Positions 10,277 through 21,720 of a DNA stretch of 64,000 nt are shown in pieces. The translations under genes and the position numbers were made by a program. Source of the stretch: Pogostemon cablin (Eukaryota; Streptophyta; Magnoliopsida; Lamiales; Lamiaceae); assembly GCA_023678885.1 (NCBI GenBank), contig CM042982.1:5642001-5706000 (forward strand), read 5' to 3'. The first letter of the stretch is position 1. Each line of letters begins with the position of its first letter. Under the pieces are notes generated by a model. That model did not search any database. It was given only the letters and a program-made list of their open reading frames with translations, and was not told where the DNA came from.

Positions 10277-12437
10277 AATTCCAAAAATACTTCCTCGATA
10301 AATATTATAAAAGTAGCACTAGCTAGTCATTCTCTTATATAAATAAGGTGAGACCCTAAAGATCGTGCAAACGTAGGGTCAAAACTTTTGGTTCTTAGAA
10401 TAGTTTATGTTTTATGAATATAAGATTTACCACATATATTATTCTGATTCTTGTGCCAATTCAACTTACTTTTTAATACGTAAACAGAAAATTGATGAAT
10501 TTCTCTCGTGCTACACTCATTATAAAATAAAATTGTGGTTCGATTTTCGTTTGATAAATCCTAATAAATTACTAATAAAAAATAAATTTATATTTTAAGC
10601 TTTAGCAACGCAATTGTGACGATTTTAAAATATTTTACCGACCAAATAATATTAATGATTATTTACCAATAACAAACAGAATTATTTTATTAGCAATTAT
10701 CAAAGAATTGTATATTAGTAATTAACTACCACTGAATTTAAATTTTTGTTGGTAAAATATTACATACAACCACTTTGTTTAATGCTGTTCTGTTGATAAT
10801 CTGAAATTTGAATCTTTATCAAAAGTATTCCATTGGTATTTTTTTTTTCATTTATTTATTAGTAATATCTTTTGTAGTTACTCTAATGTTATGTATATAA
10901 TTTTCTACGTTAAGTATGTATATAATTTTTATACCACCATTTATATGAGTAAGATATAAGTGAAAAAATAAAATCTAATTATTGTTCACAAAACCGATCA
11001 TAAAATATTGGCTTGAGTCAAACGCCAAAATTTGACTATGAGCTAAAAGGAAAAAATAAATATTATTTGACGCTAAAGTTCAAATTTTGAAAGTTTTTAA
11101 AATTAAAAAAATTAAAAAAATATGAATTAATTTTACGTGAAATCATATGTCAAGGTAATACCGTGATATGTTCATGTATGAAACACAATTATTAAAAAAA
11201 TATATATACTAAAAAATTTAACTCGTTTCTAGAATTAAGGATCATAATTTATCAGAGATTGAGAATTGCCATATAATATAAATGTAAATTTCTCATGCAC
11301 AAAAGTGATGTATATTCTTCTGTTTTACATGTCCCCATTTTTATAATAGTAGGAAAGATAATACAATAAGTTAATTAACACCTAAAAAAAATCTAAACCT
11401 CTCTAATCCATTAGCATATAATTGTAATTATATATATATATATATAAAAATAAGAAAGATTGGGACCTGAGAGGTGAGACAAATTATAACAAGATTATAT
11501 GATGGGAGATTGTTTGACAAATTAAGAATATCGAAGATTGGAATTGAAGCATATTTTCAAAATTGAGGTCAACTCTAAAATATTAATCTACTTTCAAATT
11601 ATTGCATAAATTAAAAGCGAATAAATAAAATACTTATTTTCTTGTAAGTAATTGTTTATACACCGAAGTTGTGTATTTGTTATAAAATGTTGAAACTTTT
11701 AAATTATTACTAATTGTTCTTTAAAAAAAAAGCAGCTCTCAATAAGAGCTCCATTGCAGCTCAAACTCATAATAAAATTTACCTTAAATTCATTACAAAT
11801 TATTGTTATGAATAAATATGAGACCAACAAATTATGAATTCCCCTAAGGGAACATAATATCTTACGAATTTTTTTTTTCAAAATTTACATCTTAGAATAA
11901 TTGTCTTAATTTCACTTTACAAATTTAAAAAGAAAAAAATGATTAAACTAGCTAGAAGCATTTGGTCATTATGGTGAGTAAATCTCTCTTTGTCATCTTT
12001 TACCTTTTCAATCCTTGTGCATAGCTTTCATGAGCTTTTTTAGCCAATAATTACTATTGCCTTTTCTATCTAACCCTTTTCATTTTGCCTCCAAGTTCTC
12101 CACAATCATAATCTCTTTTAGACCCATCTCAAGAATATTTTTATTTTTATTTATTTTATTATTTTAGATTAAAAAGAAAAAGAAATAAGGGGTGGGACCC
12201 ACCAAGACCACTGGGACATTTCACAAACTGACCATCTTAATATGGGGTGGCTTATGGGCCTACAAGACAAAAGCTTAACCAGCATACCACATGTTCAAGT
12301 AGGTGGTGGTTGATCATCTCTAATTATTCCTTCTACTTATACAATATGTATAGACATAAAAAGTGGATAGTGGTTAAGGGTTTTGTTGTAATTTAACACT
12401 TTAGTTAATAATAAAAATAATAACGATTCTCATATGA
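10277..12437. other. AT-rich spacer, no gene
   Basis: A short (TA)n run lies at about 11430-11447. Short frames such as 10407-10598 have no recognisable content. 10600-10860 resembles 1080-1340 weakly. Confidence 0.5.
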
Positions 12438-12548
12438 GTGGAGCTCTTGTGCCCGGGACGTCCCCATGTGAACACAAGAATTTTAATACTAAAATTCTTG
12501 TTTTCACATGGGACACGGTGTGTCACTGGGGGCACATTAGTTTTTGCC
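12438..12548. mobile_element. Short palindromic MITE (GTGCCC...GGGCAC type)
   Basis: Two arms face each other: CCCATGTGAACACAAGAATT, then a short loop, then AATTCTTGTTTTCACATGGG. Outer ends are CTTGTGCCCGGGACG and GGGGGCACATTAG. 26101-26248 has related ends. Confidence 0.65.
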
Positions 12549-12569
12549 TTATTGTATACCATCGTTTTT

Positions 12570-12784
12570 GACCTAATGTGGTAGACGTGCTAAAGTATGA
12601 TAGTTAAATATGTAAAATATAATAATTGGTTATTGAATTATGTTATCTAAAATAAGATGAATAATACATTAAAGTATGGATTTAAAGTATTATAATATGA
12701 ATTACTGCAAATATACTTTGACTGTTAATAAATATTATCATAAACATAGTTTAATAAATGATCGATGTGTCTCACAATTTGTCT
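12570..12784. mobile_element. Degraded GAGACG-family MITE
   Basis: GTAGACGTGCTAAAGTATG at the left and GTGTCTCACAATTTGTC at the right match the ends and order of the 3520-3780 element. Confidence 0.6.
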
Positions 12785-12834
12785 TCATATCACAATAGAG
12801 TGCACTATTTTTTTAATGGGAAAAGGGTTTTAGG

Positions 12835-13543
12835 TAGGGATGACAGTTTCGCGGGTTTTATCGGGTACCCGATCCGACCAAACCCTAATGGGACGAGTTC
12901 GAGTACTTATAATCGGGTTTGGGACGGGTTTGAGAAAAAATAAAAATTCCCATTAAGGTTCGGGTAGGGTTCGGATTCACCCCCCTTAGATACCCGCTAC
13001 CCGAACCCGAATAAATAATCCGATAAGGGTAGTGGGTATCCGCATATACCCGTCCCATTTACTTGTATGTATGTGTTTTTTAGAGGGTTTGAGCACTTAA
13101 TCTTATATTAAAAAATTCGTTCATCGTTTAGACATAAGTAATTCTTGTTATATGTTTCAATATTTAAATAAATTTACAAATTAATTTAACCTATCATTTT
13201 ATTTTAATTGTATGTTATTTAAAGTTTGAATTGAAGATATTTAAACTTGTGTGGTGATTTTATGTCATGTTTTAATTATTATTGTTTAATGTTGTGACCA
13301 AGAATTTTAATATTGTAGACACATTTATTTAAATGTTTGAGACTTGAAATTTAATATTTTAAGTTAAAAAAAAAGTTTGACGGGTTCGGGTACCCACGGG
13401 TAATAACAATCGGGTTCGGACGGATACATGTATTGTAAATAGTATTTTAAACGGGTATAGGACGGATTTTGGTAGTAATATTTTCAACGGATACGGGTTC
13501 GGATACCCAAAAAATGCAGGTACCCTACCCGCTGTCATCCTTA
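12835..13543. mobile_element. Non-autonomous hAT element with perfect 8-bp TSD, copy 1
   Basis: The terminal inverted repeat is TAGGGATGACA (left) and TAAGGATGACA (right, reversed). It is flanked by GTTTTAGG at 12827-12834 and 13544-13551, an exact 8-bp duplication as made by hAT transposases. Subterminal regions are rich in GGGTACCC/GGGTATCCG motifs in both orientations. The middle is AT-rich with no transposase. A relative sits at 44511-45056. Confidence 0.92.
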
Positions 13544-13551
13544 GTTTTAGG

Positions 13552-13955
13552 AACATGAAATAAAAATTGTCTACAGCCCATGATGGACTTACCTATATTT
13601 TATGGGCTAAACTTTATTCCTAAATTTGTCTTTGCATTACTTGAAGACCCAAATGTTGCAATTTATTTGTGCTACTGTCTAAAATCTCGTGCAATTTATT
13701 TTCCTGAATTATTTATATATCCTTACTCTTTTAATTTTTATTTGGATTATTATTTGTATTATTTTAGAATGTGCCATATCTTGTGCGTATTTAGTTTCTA
13801 TTAGGATGTTCATGCTCAACTGCAAAATAGTTTCTTCAATAAATGAATAAATATATATACTTATTAAAAACATTTATGTGGATAAATTTATGCAAAATTA
13901 TCACATTGGGTAGGTGGAAAAGCACCGAAAAAAACCAATATTTGGATGATAGAAT
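13552..13955. other. AT-rich spacer upstream of fibrillarin
   Basis: Short frame 13580-13804 has no recognisable content. No element identified. Confidence 0.45.
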
Positions 13956-13959
13956 GCTT

Positions 13960-14286
13960 TTGGGCCCAATAGAGTTGTTTGTTTCACTTTCTATCATAAG
14001 CCCAATAGAAGCCAGCTTTTGAGCTTTAGCCCAACTCTATAACACTTCAAGAGCAGCCCACACCCACTATCGGCCAGCTGTGGCCCAATAAAATTGTAAA
14101 ATTGTTGGCGAGCAAAATAATAAATTAGTAAGTTACAGGGACTTATGTGCAAAATGTTCAACCCGTGAAAACCCTAAACCCTAGCCGTCACACACACACA
14201 CTATAAATCTCGCCATTTCTGGCGCCTGCATAGATAAACCCTAATCTCACCTTGATCGATACCCCTCTAACATTAGCACAGCAGCC
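13960..14286 (+). promoter_or_regulatory. Fibrillarin promoter: site II motifs, telo-box, TATA
   Basis: Several site II-type motifs (TGGGCC/AGCCCA forms) occur at about 13961-13970, 13998-14004, 14027-14033, 14055-14060 and 14082-14087. A doubled telo-box, AAACCCTAAACCCTAG, lies at about 14168-14183, and a TATA-like CTATAAAT at about 14201. Another AAACCCTAA is in the leader near 14236. In plants the telo-box plus site II pairing marks ribosomal-protein and ribosome-biogenesis genes active in dividing cells, which fits fibrillarin. Confidence 0.8.
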
Positions 14287-16930
14287 ATGGTTGCAAGAAC
14301 TCCAATTAGAGGAGGTGCGCGTTGTTTCGTCAATTTACTTTCTAAATCAGTAATGTTTAGTGTATTGAAGTTTACGCTGTGATCTTTTCCTTCTTTGTGC
14401 AGGGCGAGGTGGAGGCGGTGGGTTCAGAGGAAGAGGAGATGGTGGTGGTAGGAGTGGTGGTGGCGGCAGAGGAGGATTTGGAAGTAGGGGTGGTGGGGGC
14501 GGCGTCGGCGGCAGAGGAAGCGCCATGAAGAGAGGCGGTCGAGACGGTCGGGGAGGAAGAGGCGGAAGAGGCGGAGGGGGCATGAAGGGAGGAAGCAAGG
14601 TTGTGGTTGAGCCACACAGACACGAAGGTGTTTTCATTGCTAAGGGTAGAGAGGATGCTCTGTGTACGAAGAATATGGTACCCGGCGAGGCTGTTTATAA
14701 CGAAAAGAGGATATCTGTTCAGGTTTAATATTTCATCCGAATTCATTGTATTCATATGTCCTCCAGTTTTTTCGTTTAATAACATTGTCCTTTCTCCTCT
14801 ATCAGATTGAAGATGGGGCGAAGGTTGAGTACAGAGTATGGAATCCTTTCCGTTCCAAGCTAGCTGCTGCAATACTTGGTGGAGTTGACAATGTTTGGAT
14901 TGTGAGTTAACCATTAATTTCATTTGAAATTTCTTATTGTACTTGACACTATTTGAAATTATGCAAATACCTTAAATATTATCTTCGATTTTATGAAGAA
15001 ACCTGGTGCCCGTGTTCTGTACCTTGGTGCTGCTTCAGGAACCACTGTATCACATGTTTCTGACATAGTTGGCCCTGTAAGTAGCTTTCCCTTGTCGATT
15101 GTTGAGATCACTGAGTGTTTGTGATCTGTGCTGTATAAAGTTCTCTCCTTTATGCCTGATTTGTATGGTTTGTAGGAAGGTGTGGTTTACGCTGTTGAAT
15201 TTTCTCACAGAAGTGGTAGAGACTTGGTGAATATGGCCAAGAAACGAACAAATGTCATCCCAATAATTGAGGATGCTAGACATCCTGCTAAGTATAGAAT
15301 GCTTGTTGGCATGGTGGATGTCATATTTTCTGATGTTGCTCAACCTGATCAGGTTTGCCTTTTATGTGTATTTACATTGAAATTAATTCATTTATTCATG
15401 GTAATTCAAGTTAATTGTATCTATTATAATTATTCCTTTTATCTATTAGGATTTAATGTGTAGACACATTTTTCATTTATCCATCCTTATAAATACTACT
15501 CCATTAAAATGATATTTTATATGCAACTTTCAAGTTTTGTTTTTCTTCTTTCACTTTCAAGTGCTCTATTCTTTCAAGATTATTATACTTGGAATTGTAT
15601 TCTAGGTATATGAAATCTTTTTTCTTATTTAGAATTTCACTTAATTTGATTTCTTTTGCTTATATACATTTGAGCAAGCATATGATGAGTTATACTCGGA
15701 TTCCCCTTCAGGACAGCATGGATGATGCAAAACCGAGTTTCTGATGCAATCATGTATTAAATTAAGCCCTTTTTTCTTTTCTTTTAACTTTTACTGTTAC
15801 TTTATTTTAGTTAATTTATTTCGGGTTTTACTCCATATTTTCAATAAAAGCTACGCATAGTACATTTTGATTATGCTTTTCCTCATCTTTCTTGCCTCAA
15901 ATTCTTCATTGTCCTAATTCAGTAATTTGTAGAATATACATTTTGGTTGTTTGGTTATTTTGTTTTCAAAATCATTTTTGGATTGTATTTTGAAGCAACT
16001 AAGTTATTCTAGTGTGCTTTCTTTGTGCAACTAATTGAGCTTTAAATTCTGTAATAAAATTTTGTTTCTTTGAAAATTGTGGATGACTGGTGTGTGGGGA
16101 GTACTGGATAGTTAATGTTTATTTCCATGGAATCATTATCCAGTTGAATTGCTTGCAGGTGGAAATGGCAGTGCGCTTTGAAATAACATTTATTCTGATA
16201 TGCATTTAAAAGCTTTTATCTTTACCCCACACTTTTATTTGATTTCTATTTGCAGGCTAGAATTTTGGCTCTAAATGCGTCATATTTCCTGAAAGCTGGA
16301 GGCCACTTTGTCATATCTATTAAGGTATATGTAAAAAGCAATTCTTCTATTATCTATTCTGTATCAACATTAAGAGATAACGTTGTTTGACTTCTATCTG
16401 GAGTGTAAACAAATTTATATAAAGCTCAAACTTTTGAATGATATGGCTTCATTGTATTCATTCTCAAATTATACACCTTTAAAGTCGAGTCATAATCTGC
16501 ACTAGGCGGATTGTTAGTTTAGGGTTTCGGGTTTAGGGTCTACGTACATAGATCTATGCTAGTGCATATAATTATATGCAGTTCATCTAGTGAATTACAT
16601 ATATATTGACTGATTTTTAGACTATAGCTTGATCAAGTATGTGCGATATATGATTTCTTACATTGTCAAAAATAGCATTATTAAAAACAATTGATGTCAA
16701 TGGAGTCATTGGCCTAATGGAATCAGTACTGGTGTTTTATGCTTATAATGTAGGCCAACTGCATTGATTCAACAGTTCCTGCTGAGGCTGTGTTTGCCCA
16801 GGAAGTGAAGAGGTTGCAGGCTGAACAGTTCAAACCAGCTGAACAGGTCACTCTCGAACCATTCGAACGAGACCATGCTTGTGTTGTCGGTGGTTACCGC
16901 GTGCCAAAGAAATCGAAGGCCACAGCTTGA
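14287..16930 (+). CDS. FIB: Fibrillarin, rRNA 2'-O-methyltransferase (7 exons, 314 aa)
   Basis: Exons: 14287-14314, 14403-14722, 14806-14901, 14999-15076, 15176-15352, 16256-16324 and 16754-16930 (TGA). All introns are GT-AG and the joined frame stays open for 314 codons, close to the usual plant length. Residues about 9-72 are a glycine/arginine-rich (GAR) domain, mostly encoded by exon 2. The methyltransferase fold follows: VVVEPHRHEGVFIAKG near 76-91, the SAM-binding motif VLYLGAASGTTVSHVSD near 154-170, VDVIFSDVAQPDQ near 221-233, and HFVISIK near 250-256. The C-terminus ends YRVPKKSKATA. Fibrillarin is the catalytic subunit of nucleolar box C/D snoRNPs and methylates ribose in pre-rRNA using S-adenosylmethionine; plant fibrillarins also act in histone H2A glutamine methylation and other nuclear roles. 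The start is fixed by MVARTPIRGG at the N-terminus. Intron 5 (15353-16255) is the longest and hosts a snoRNA. FIB1 versus FIB2 cannot be decided. Confidence 0.97.
15677..15749 (+). ncRNA. Intronic box C/D snoRNA, U60f-like
   Basis: Within fibrillarin intron 5, C box ATGATGA (15682-15688) and D box CTGA (15741-15744) lie 52 nt apart and are bracketed by a short GCA/TGC stem. A C'-like ATGATGC lies at 15722-15728 and a weak D' candidate CAGG at 15709-15712. The 13 nt before it, TCGGATTCCCCTT (15696-15708), are complementary to AAGGGGAAUCCGA, which I recall from a conserved part of large-subunit rRNA. The fifth base upstream of the D' candidate is a C facing a G, consistent with guiding a Gm. 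Arabidopsis fibrillarin genes are known to carry a box C/D snoRNA (U60f) in their fifth intron, the same position. Ends are approximate. The D-box guide region (15728-15740) has no target I can name. Confidence 0.85.
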
Positions 16931-17245
16931 TAATCGATATTTTGATGTATTGTATTGCCAGAATCTGCATCACAATGGAATTATCTTAAAATTGTATCTT
17001 AAATTGTTGCTTTTTCATAATTTATCAGTCAGTTTTGTAGGGTAAGAATATACTCTGGGGAGGTATTTAACTCGAGATGTTTTATTTTAATTATCGTGTT
17101 GACTTTTGAGTTTTTAACTGTGGTTTCAATTTATAGTGATAGTACAGTTTAAAATGCGATCCCATGATTGGCTCCTCCATTCTAATGATTTTGAGGTGTT
17201 TTTTTCTTTTTTCACAAAATTTACTTAATTCTATATTTAAATTCA
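16931..17245 (+). other. 3' untranslated region and flank of fibrillarin
   Basis: T-rich sequence follows the stop. No canonical AATAAA is found close by; plant polyadenylation signals are loose, so the cleavage site is not assigned. Confidence 0.4.
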
Positions 17246-17249
17246 TACT

Positions 17250-17519
17250 TACAGTTTCTTCCGTACAAAATTAAAATTTACCATATTAAAACAAAAATTT
17301 ATACTCAATTTTCAACTTTAAAAGTGTGTATTTGTTCATATTTATGCGGAAAAATAGGATTAAATTAGTAATCTGAAGAAAGTAAAAGTAAATAAAGTTA
17401 TTAAGAATGATGAATAAAGTGTAAAAAAATATATATAGTTGTTGAAATTAATTAATAAAATGTAAATGTAGATTAGATGTATAATGTGAATATGAAAAGT
17501 GTGAATAAATACGGGAGGA
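17250..17519. mobile_element. Degraded Stowaway-like MITE
   Basis: TACAGTTTCTTCCGTACAAA at the left and TACGGGAGGAATTAA at the right resemble decayed Stowaway ends, with typical AT-rich filler. Confidence 0.45.
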
Positions 17520-17666
17520 ATTAATTACCTTTATATAATGAAATGAAATTGAATAATGGTATAACATAATTTGGAGTAAATTAGGGCGGGAAAGCGCTTA
17601 ACCAATATAATTAAACATATAAATTATAATAAATTAAAATACCAATTAATTTAAGGGTGGGTGTGA

Positions 17667-17876
17667 TGATACCGTCCATGAGACATTTTTTTACTTTTTA
17701 AAATATTTTTTACTTTTTAAAATAGTTATCACTTTCGCTATAAGATGTTATCACTTTTTATTTATACTATAAATTTTTCATGAAATAGTACTGTCACTTT
17801 TTATTAATTTATTATCACTTTCTGATCGTCTCACGTAAGGGCTTATTGAGACGATCTCATACAAGTCTTTTCTTTA
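17667..17876. mobile_element. GAGACGATC-type MITE
   Basis: CCGTCCATGAGACATTTTTT at the left, GAGACGATCTCATACAAGTC at the right, and internal TTATCACTTTTTATTTATAC. The same body recurs near 31700-32770, 44276-45300, 51487-51740, 56090-56300 and 61216-61425, making it one of the commonest small elements here. Confidence 0.65.
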
Positions 17877-17879
17877 ATT

Positions 17880-18329
17880 GAATTGGAGTTCTTCGAATAT
17901 TCTAAATATCAGGAAAGAAAATAATATCGTAACGATTAACATTGCCATCTTATGCAAATGGAATAAAATCCTTAGAATGTCGTGTCATAATAAAAAGGAT
18001 GATATTAGACACTGGTTTGATGCTCAATCTTATATTCCGTGATAGTATATTCTTTTAAATTAAGTCAATTAATTACATTACTATTTTAATAAAAATATTA
18101 CTGCATTTTTTTCCCCCAAAAAAATCAAAATAGCTAATATTTTAAATTATATAATGTGTAAGTGTAATTGTAGAAACTGTTTCTTAGTATTTAATTAGAA
18201 TATCTCTTCAGTGAAACTTCTAGAGGGCTACTATCTTTTTTGGGTACAAATCTTAATGATGATAATAAATCTTATATTATTTGGATCTTTATAAATGCCC
18301 TCAAAAATTAATATTTACTCATAATTGTG
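17880..18329. other. AT-rich spacer left of the copia element
   Basis: No gene or classified repeat seen. Confidence 0.4.
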
Positions 18330-18334
18330 ATTTG

Positions 18335-18788
18335 TGTTGGAAATTAATCCATGAAACTTAATCCTATTATGATTAACAAGATCTAAACCATAAAGTAGAA
18401 GCGTATCTGATCCAATGAGTCTCTAGACGGAACACGAACTCAGGATCAGTGGTTGTATGACCTTCCTCAACTAAGCCCTCCTAATTTCTTTATAGGGACC
18501 GTATTAATCCCTCTGGGGAGAAGGGAAGACCATGTGCGGCTTAGTATATTGGGGACCATAACCTGGGAGCCTTTATATACTACTTGACTAGACCACCCAT
18601 AATCACCTAATCATGTAGTATTGGATATCTACTCAATAAGCCCATATCATTTATTATTATAGCCCATTGACCTTTAACCTTAATTGGATCACTTAATTAA
18701 GTTCATAATATAATTGAATAGCTAATATAATTGTATAATAATATATTGCCTACAATTAGATTATAATGGAAATTAATAATTTCCAACA
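18335..18788 (-). repeat. 3' LTR of the copia element
   Basis: Starts TGTTGGAAATT and ends TTTCCAACA on the plus strand, a perfect TG...CA boundary with inverted ends. 454 bp. Confidence 0.95.
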
Positions 18789-19689
18789 ATCTCCCACTTG
18801 GGCTATATATTTTCCGTTAGCAATTATATCAAGAGTCCTTAGTTGCGCAACTTTATGCTATTCCTTTTTAGGCTATACTTAACAATCTGGTCCATCTCAT
18901 ATACTACTATGGAACTACCGCGGCATTCACCACATTATAAATCGTGGTTAAACCCCGACAATTACCAATATCAATATACTCAATGACAGATCAAATTTGG
19001 TGAGTAGCATGGAAATTACATGTCAAATGTGATCATCATGTCTATTTCCAACTGGTCCAATTTTAATCCTTAGTGAGATCAATCCATAATATAAAGTATT
19101 ACAAAATGAAATTACTTAAGTGAATTCACAATGAATTCAAAGCCATGAACTTTATTCTGCAAGAAACTAAATTATCCAAATCAAAGTGTCTTGAAACTTT
19201 AAAGAGCAATAAATAGACTCCCAATAAACCAATGTATTATAAAACCATATAACACCCATATGAGTAGCTAGCTCATAAAAATTACAGGGCGTAGAATACA
19301 TAAATAGCGGATCCGAATTTAGAGTCTATCATAATATGCTTTACTAAAATTTTATCCACACAAAATACTTTATTTAACAACCACGAATTCTATGTCAATA
19401 TGCTTGACTTGTAAGTACTTTTGTTGTTAATACTTTACTACGAATTAACTGTCACAATAAACTTTATGTGACAAAGTTTCGCAACCTTTATTTCATATTT
19501 GAATGCCCTTTAGTATGCTACTATTTCTGTTGTCACGCTTAATGAGCTACAATTGTTTGCTTAACACTTTTACTTATATAGCTTTCAAAACCAACAGAAG
19601 ATGTAGTCTGAAATGAATCTTATACTATATTGGCATCCAACAAACTCAGAATCAGAATTCCTCATGATCTCTAACAAATCTGATCCCTG

Positions 19690-20840
19690 ATGTACAGACA
19701 TATTATTCTTAGTTCTCTATACATACTTTATAAAAATCCATACTAGAGTTACTTAAATGTCTACTTAATATACCAACAACATAAGCCAAATTAGGTCTTG
19801 TAGAGACCTCATCATACAACAACTTCCAACAACCAATGAATATGAAATGTTTCTACATTTCTTAAATCTTTAGTTTAACTTTAGGGCACCTGATTGAAAC
19901 TGCACTTGTCTCCCTTAGTTTAACTTAAACATTCTCCCACTGAATCACATAATCATCTACATTTGTCTCAAAACCAAATGAGGCACTTACTTCATGATGA
20001 TACTTGTGATTCCTTTACGAAAAAAAAATTTGCTTGAATGCATAGATGAATTTCCTATTAGTTCTTAAATCATTTAGATCGTATCATCAGTGTTGCGATC
20101 AAGGAACTTTATCTTTACATCCATCTAATATGATTCAAGATCAAAATGTGCTACTAATGTCACAATTATCTTATAATAATGTCTTCCTTCCCTTTTGAGT
20201 ATAATCTTATATCAAGATGCAAACATAATCATTTTGTATTGATTTATACTCATAACTTATAGCATTAACACACTTTCGAGTAATTGGACCTTTCATAGTT
20301 TGATGAACATTGTTTGAATATTCTACCATTAATTCCATAGTGTCCTTATTATTCAGGAGAAAACTACATAATCTTCTGAATTATCTTTTCCCAACTCTAG
20401 TGGTTTCCTTAGTGACATTAATTCTTGAGATTGTTGATTTTATTGTGCCTTAAATATTATTCACATTGTCCTATCGATATTCTAAATTTGGACATTCTTA
20501 AAAGCATAAGTAGGGGTCTAATAGACTCCTCTTCAAAGACAATGTCTTTAATATTATTCTTCTCCCCAAATCAACATCCTCACAGAATACCGTATTACCC
20601 ATCTCAAATATGATCTGATTAATTGGATCATAAACTTTTATTTTTTATTCATAACCAATAAAGTAGCTTGTATTTATTTGAGTCCAATTTTCTTTAGTAG
20701 ATCCTAATGATCTGGCCTTAGTTGGACATCACCATATGTGAAACTCAAAGAGTTCTCACAACTACTTTGGTTGGAATTTCATTGAGACCATAAGCTGCTG
20801 TCTTTAGTATTTCTCCCAATTATTAACCATATATTGTGGA
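19690..20840 (-). pseudogene. Degenerate copia pol (integrase end and reverse transcriptase)
   Basis: Reading the minus strand, short runs of recognisable copia polyprotein survive between stops and frameshifts. LKTAAYGLNEIPTKVV (about 20830-20770) resembles the integrase C-terminal region where copia has LxTAAYxLNRxPSK. RPNLAYVVGILSRHLSNSSM (about 19800-19730) resembles the end of reverse transcriptase (RPDIxYAVGxLSRxxSNP). The order IN then RT is the copia order. There is no continuous frame. Confidence 0.75.
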
Positions 20841-21294
20841 GTACTATTTTTGTCTTTTAACTACACCACAACACCATTCATACTAAGTAATCTTAATGTG
20901 GTGTATTATAAAATAATTCCACAAGCCTTTAGGAGAAAACGAAAGGTTATACTTTAGTTTCTTTTTAACAGCTTTCTAAACGAGTTTTTCTTTGTTGCCC
21001 TTATACTTTATTGAGACAGGGTTTGTTAGAAAATTATTAGTTCATCCTTATTGTTGAAGTTCTCATCATGTATAATTTTTTTTGTTGACATAGGTTAAAC
21101 TTAATTAACAGACTTCTTAATTGTACAGAGAATTAATCCAAAATGATTATCATGCTTGCACTAAACTTTATAATCTTTCAAATTTTAAATAGTTTAGAAT
21201 CATCTCAAGGAATCGAGCCCAACATTAGTATCAAGTCCAATGACAACAATACTAACTTGTAAGTGGCACCTCTTTGTAGTAGTCAAATACTGAC

Positions 21295-21720
21295 AATAAA
21301 ACTGTCAAGCAATAGCCTTCCTTTGGGCCGACTTATTACTCACATGTTAAACAAATAATCGTCACATATTTACCACCACAAGTGCTTGTAAATTTCTGCC
21401 AAATATTAATATACCTATGGGCCGATCAATACCCACATGAAGATACACTTGTACAACATTATTAATTAGGGACCCATCACAAGACACCTTGTGCAATATT
21501 AACCTCGTCTATGGATAAAAATTAACTGCAGGGGTAATTTTGGTGTAACAATCAAGTATTGAAAATAAGTTCTGTCAAACAAGAGTCTATTTGTGGACCG
21601 ACTCATGTTCACATGAATAATCCAAATAATTATCACATACTCATCATCACATGTGTGTTATTATTCTGTCAAACTGTGCCTACCTGTGGGCCGAATACAG
21701 AACACATAAATAATATCACA
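21295..21720. repeat. Four imperfect repeats inside the copia interior
   Basis: A unit of the form CTGTCAA...CCTNTGGGCCGA...CACATG occurs at about 21301, 21397, 21569 and 21665. The first pair and second pair are about 268 bp apart, a higher-order duplication. It lies in the 5' (gag-side) half of the element. No function known to me. Confidence 0.6.

Noticed and set aside
14347..14923. Proline- or serine/threonine-rich frames antisense to fibrillarin exon 2
   Set aside because: Mirror of the glycine/arginine-rich coding sequence; the sense exon has correct splice sites and domain content.
16515..16545. Telomere-like TTTAGGG repeats in fibrillarin intron 6
   Set aside because: Only about three imperfect units; too short to be an interstitial telomere array.
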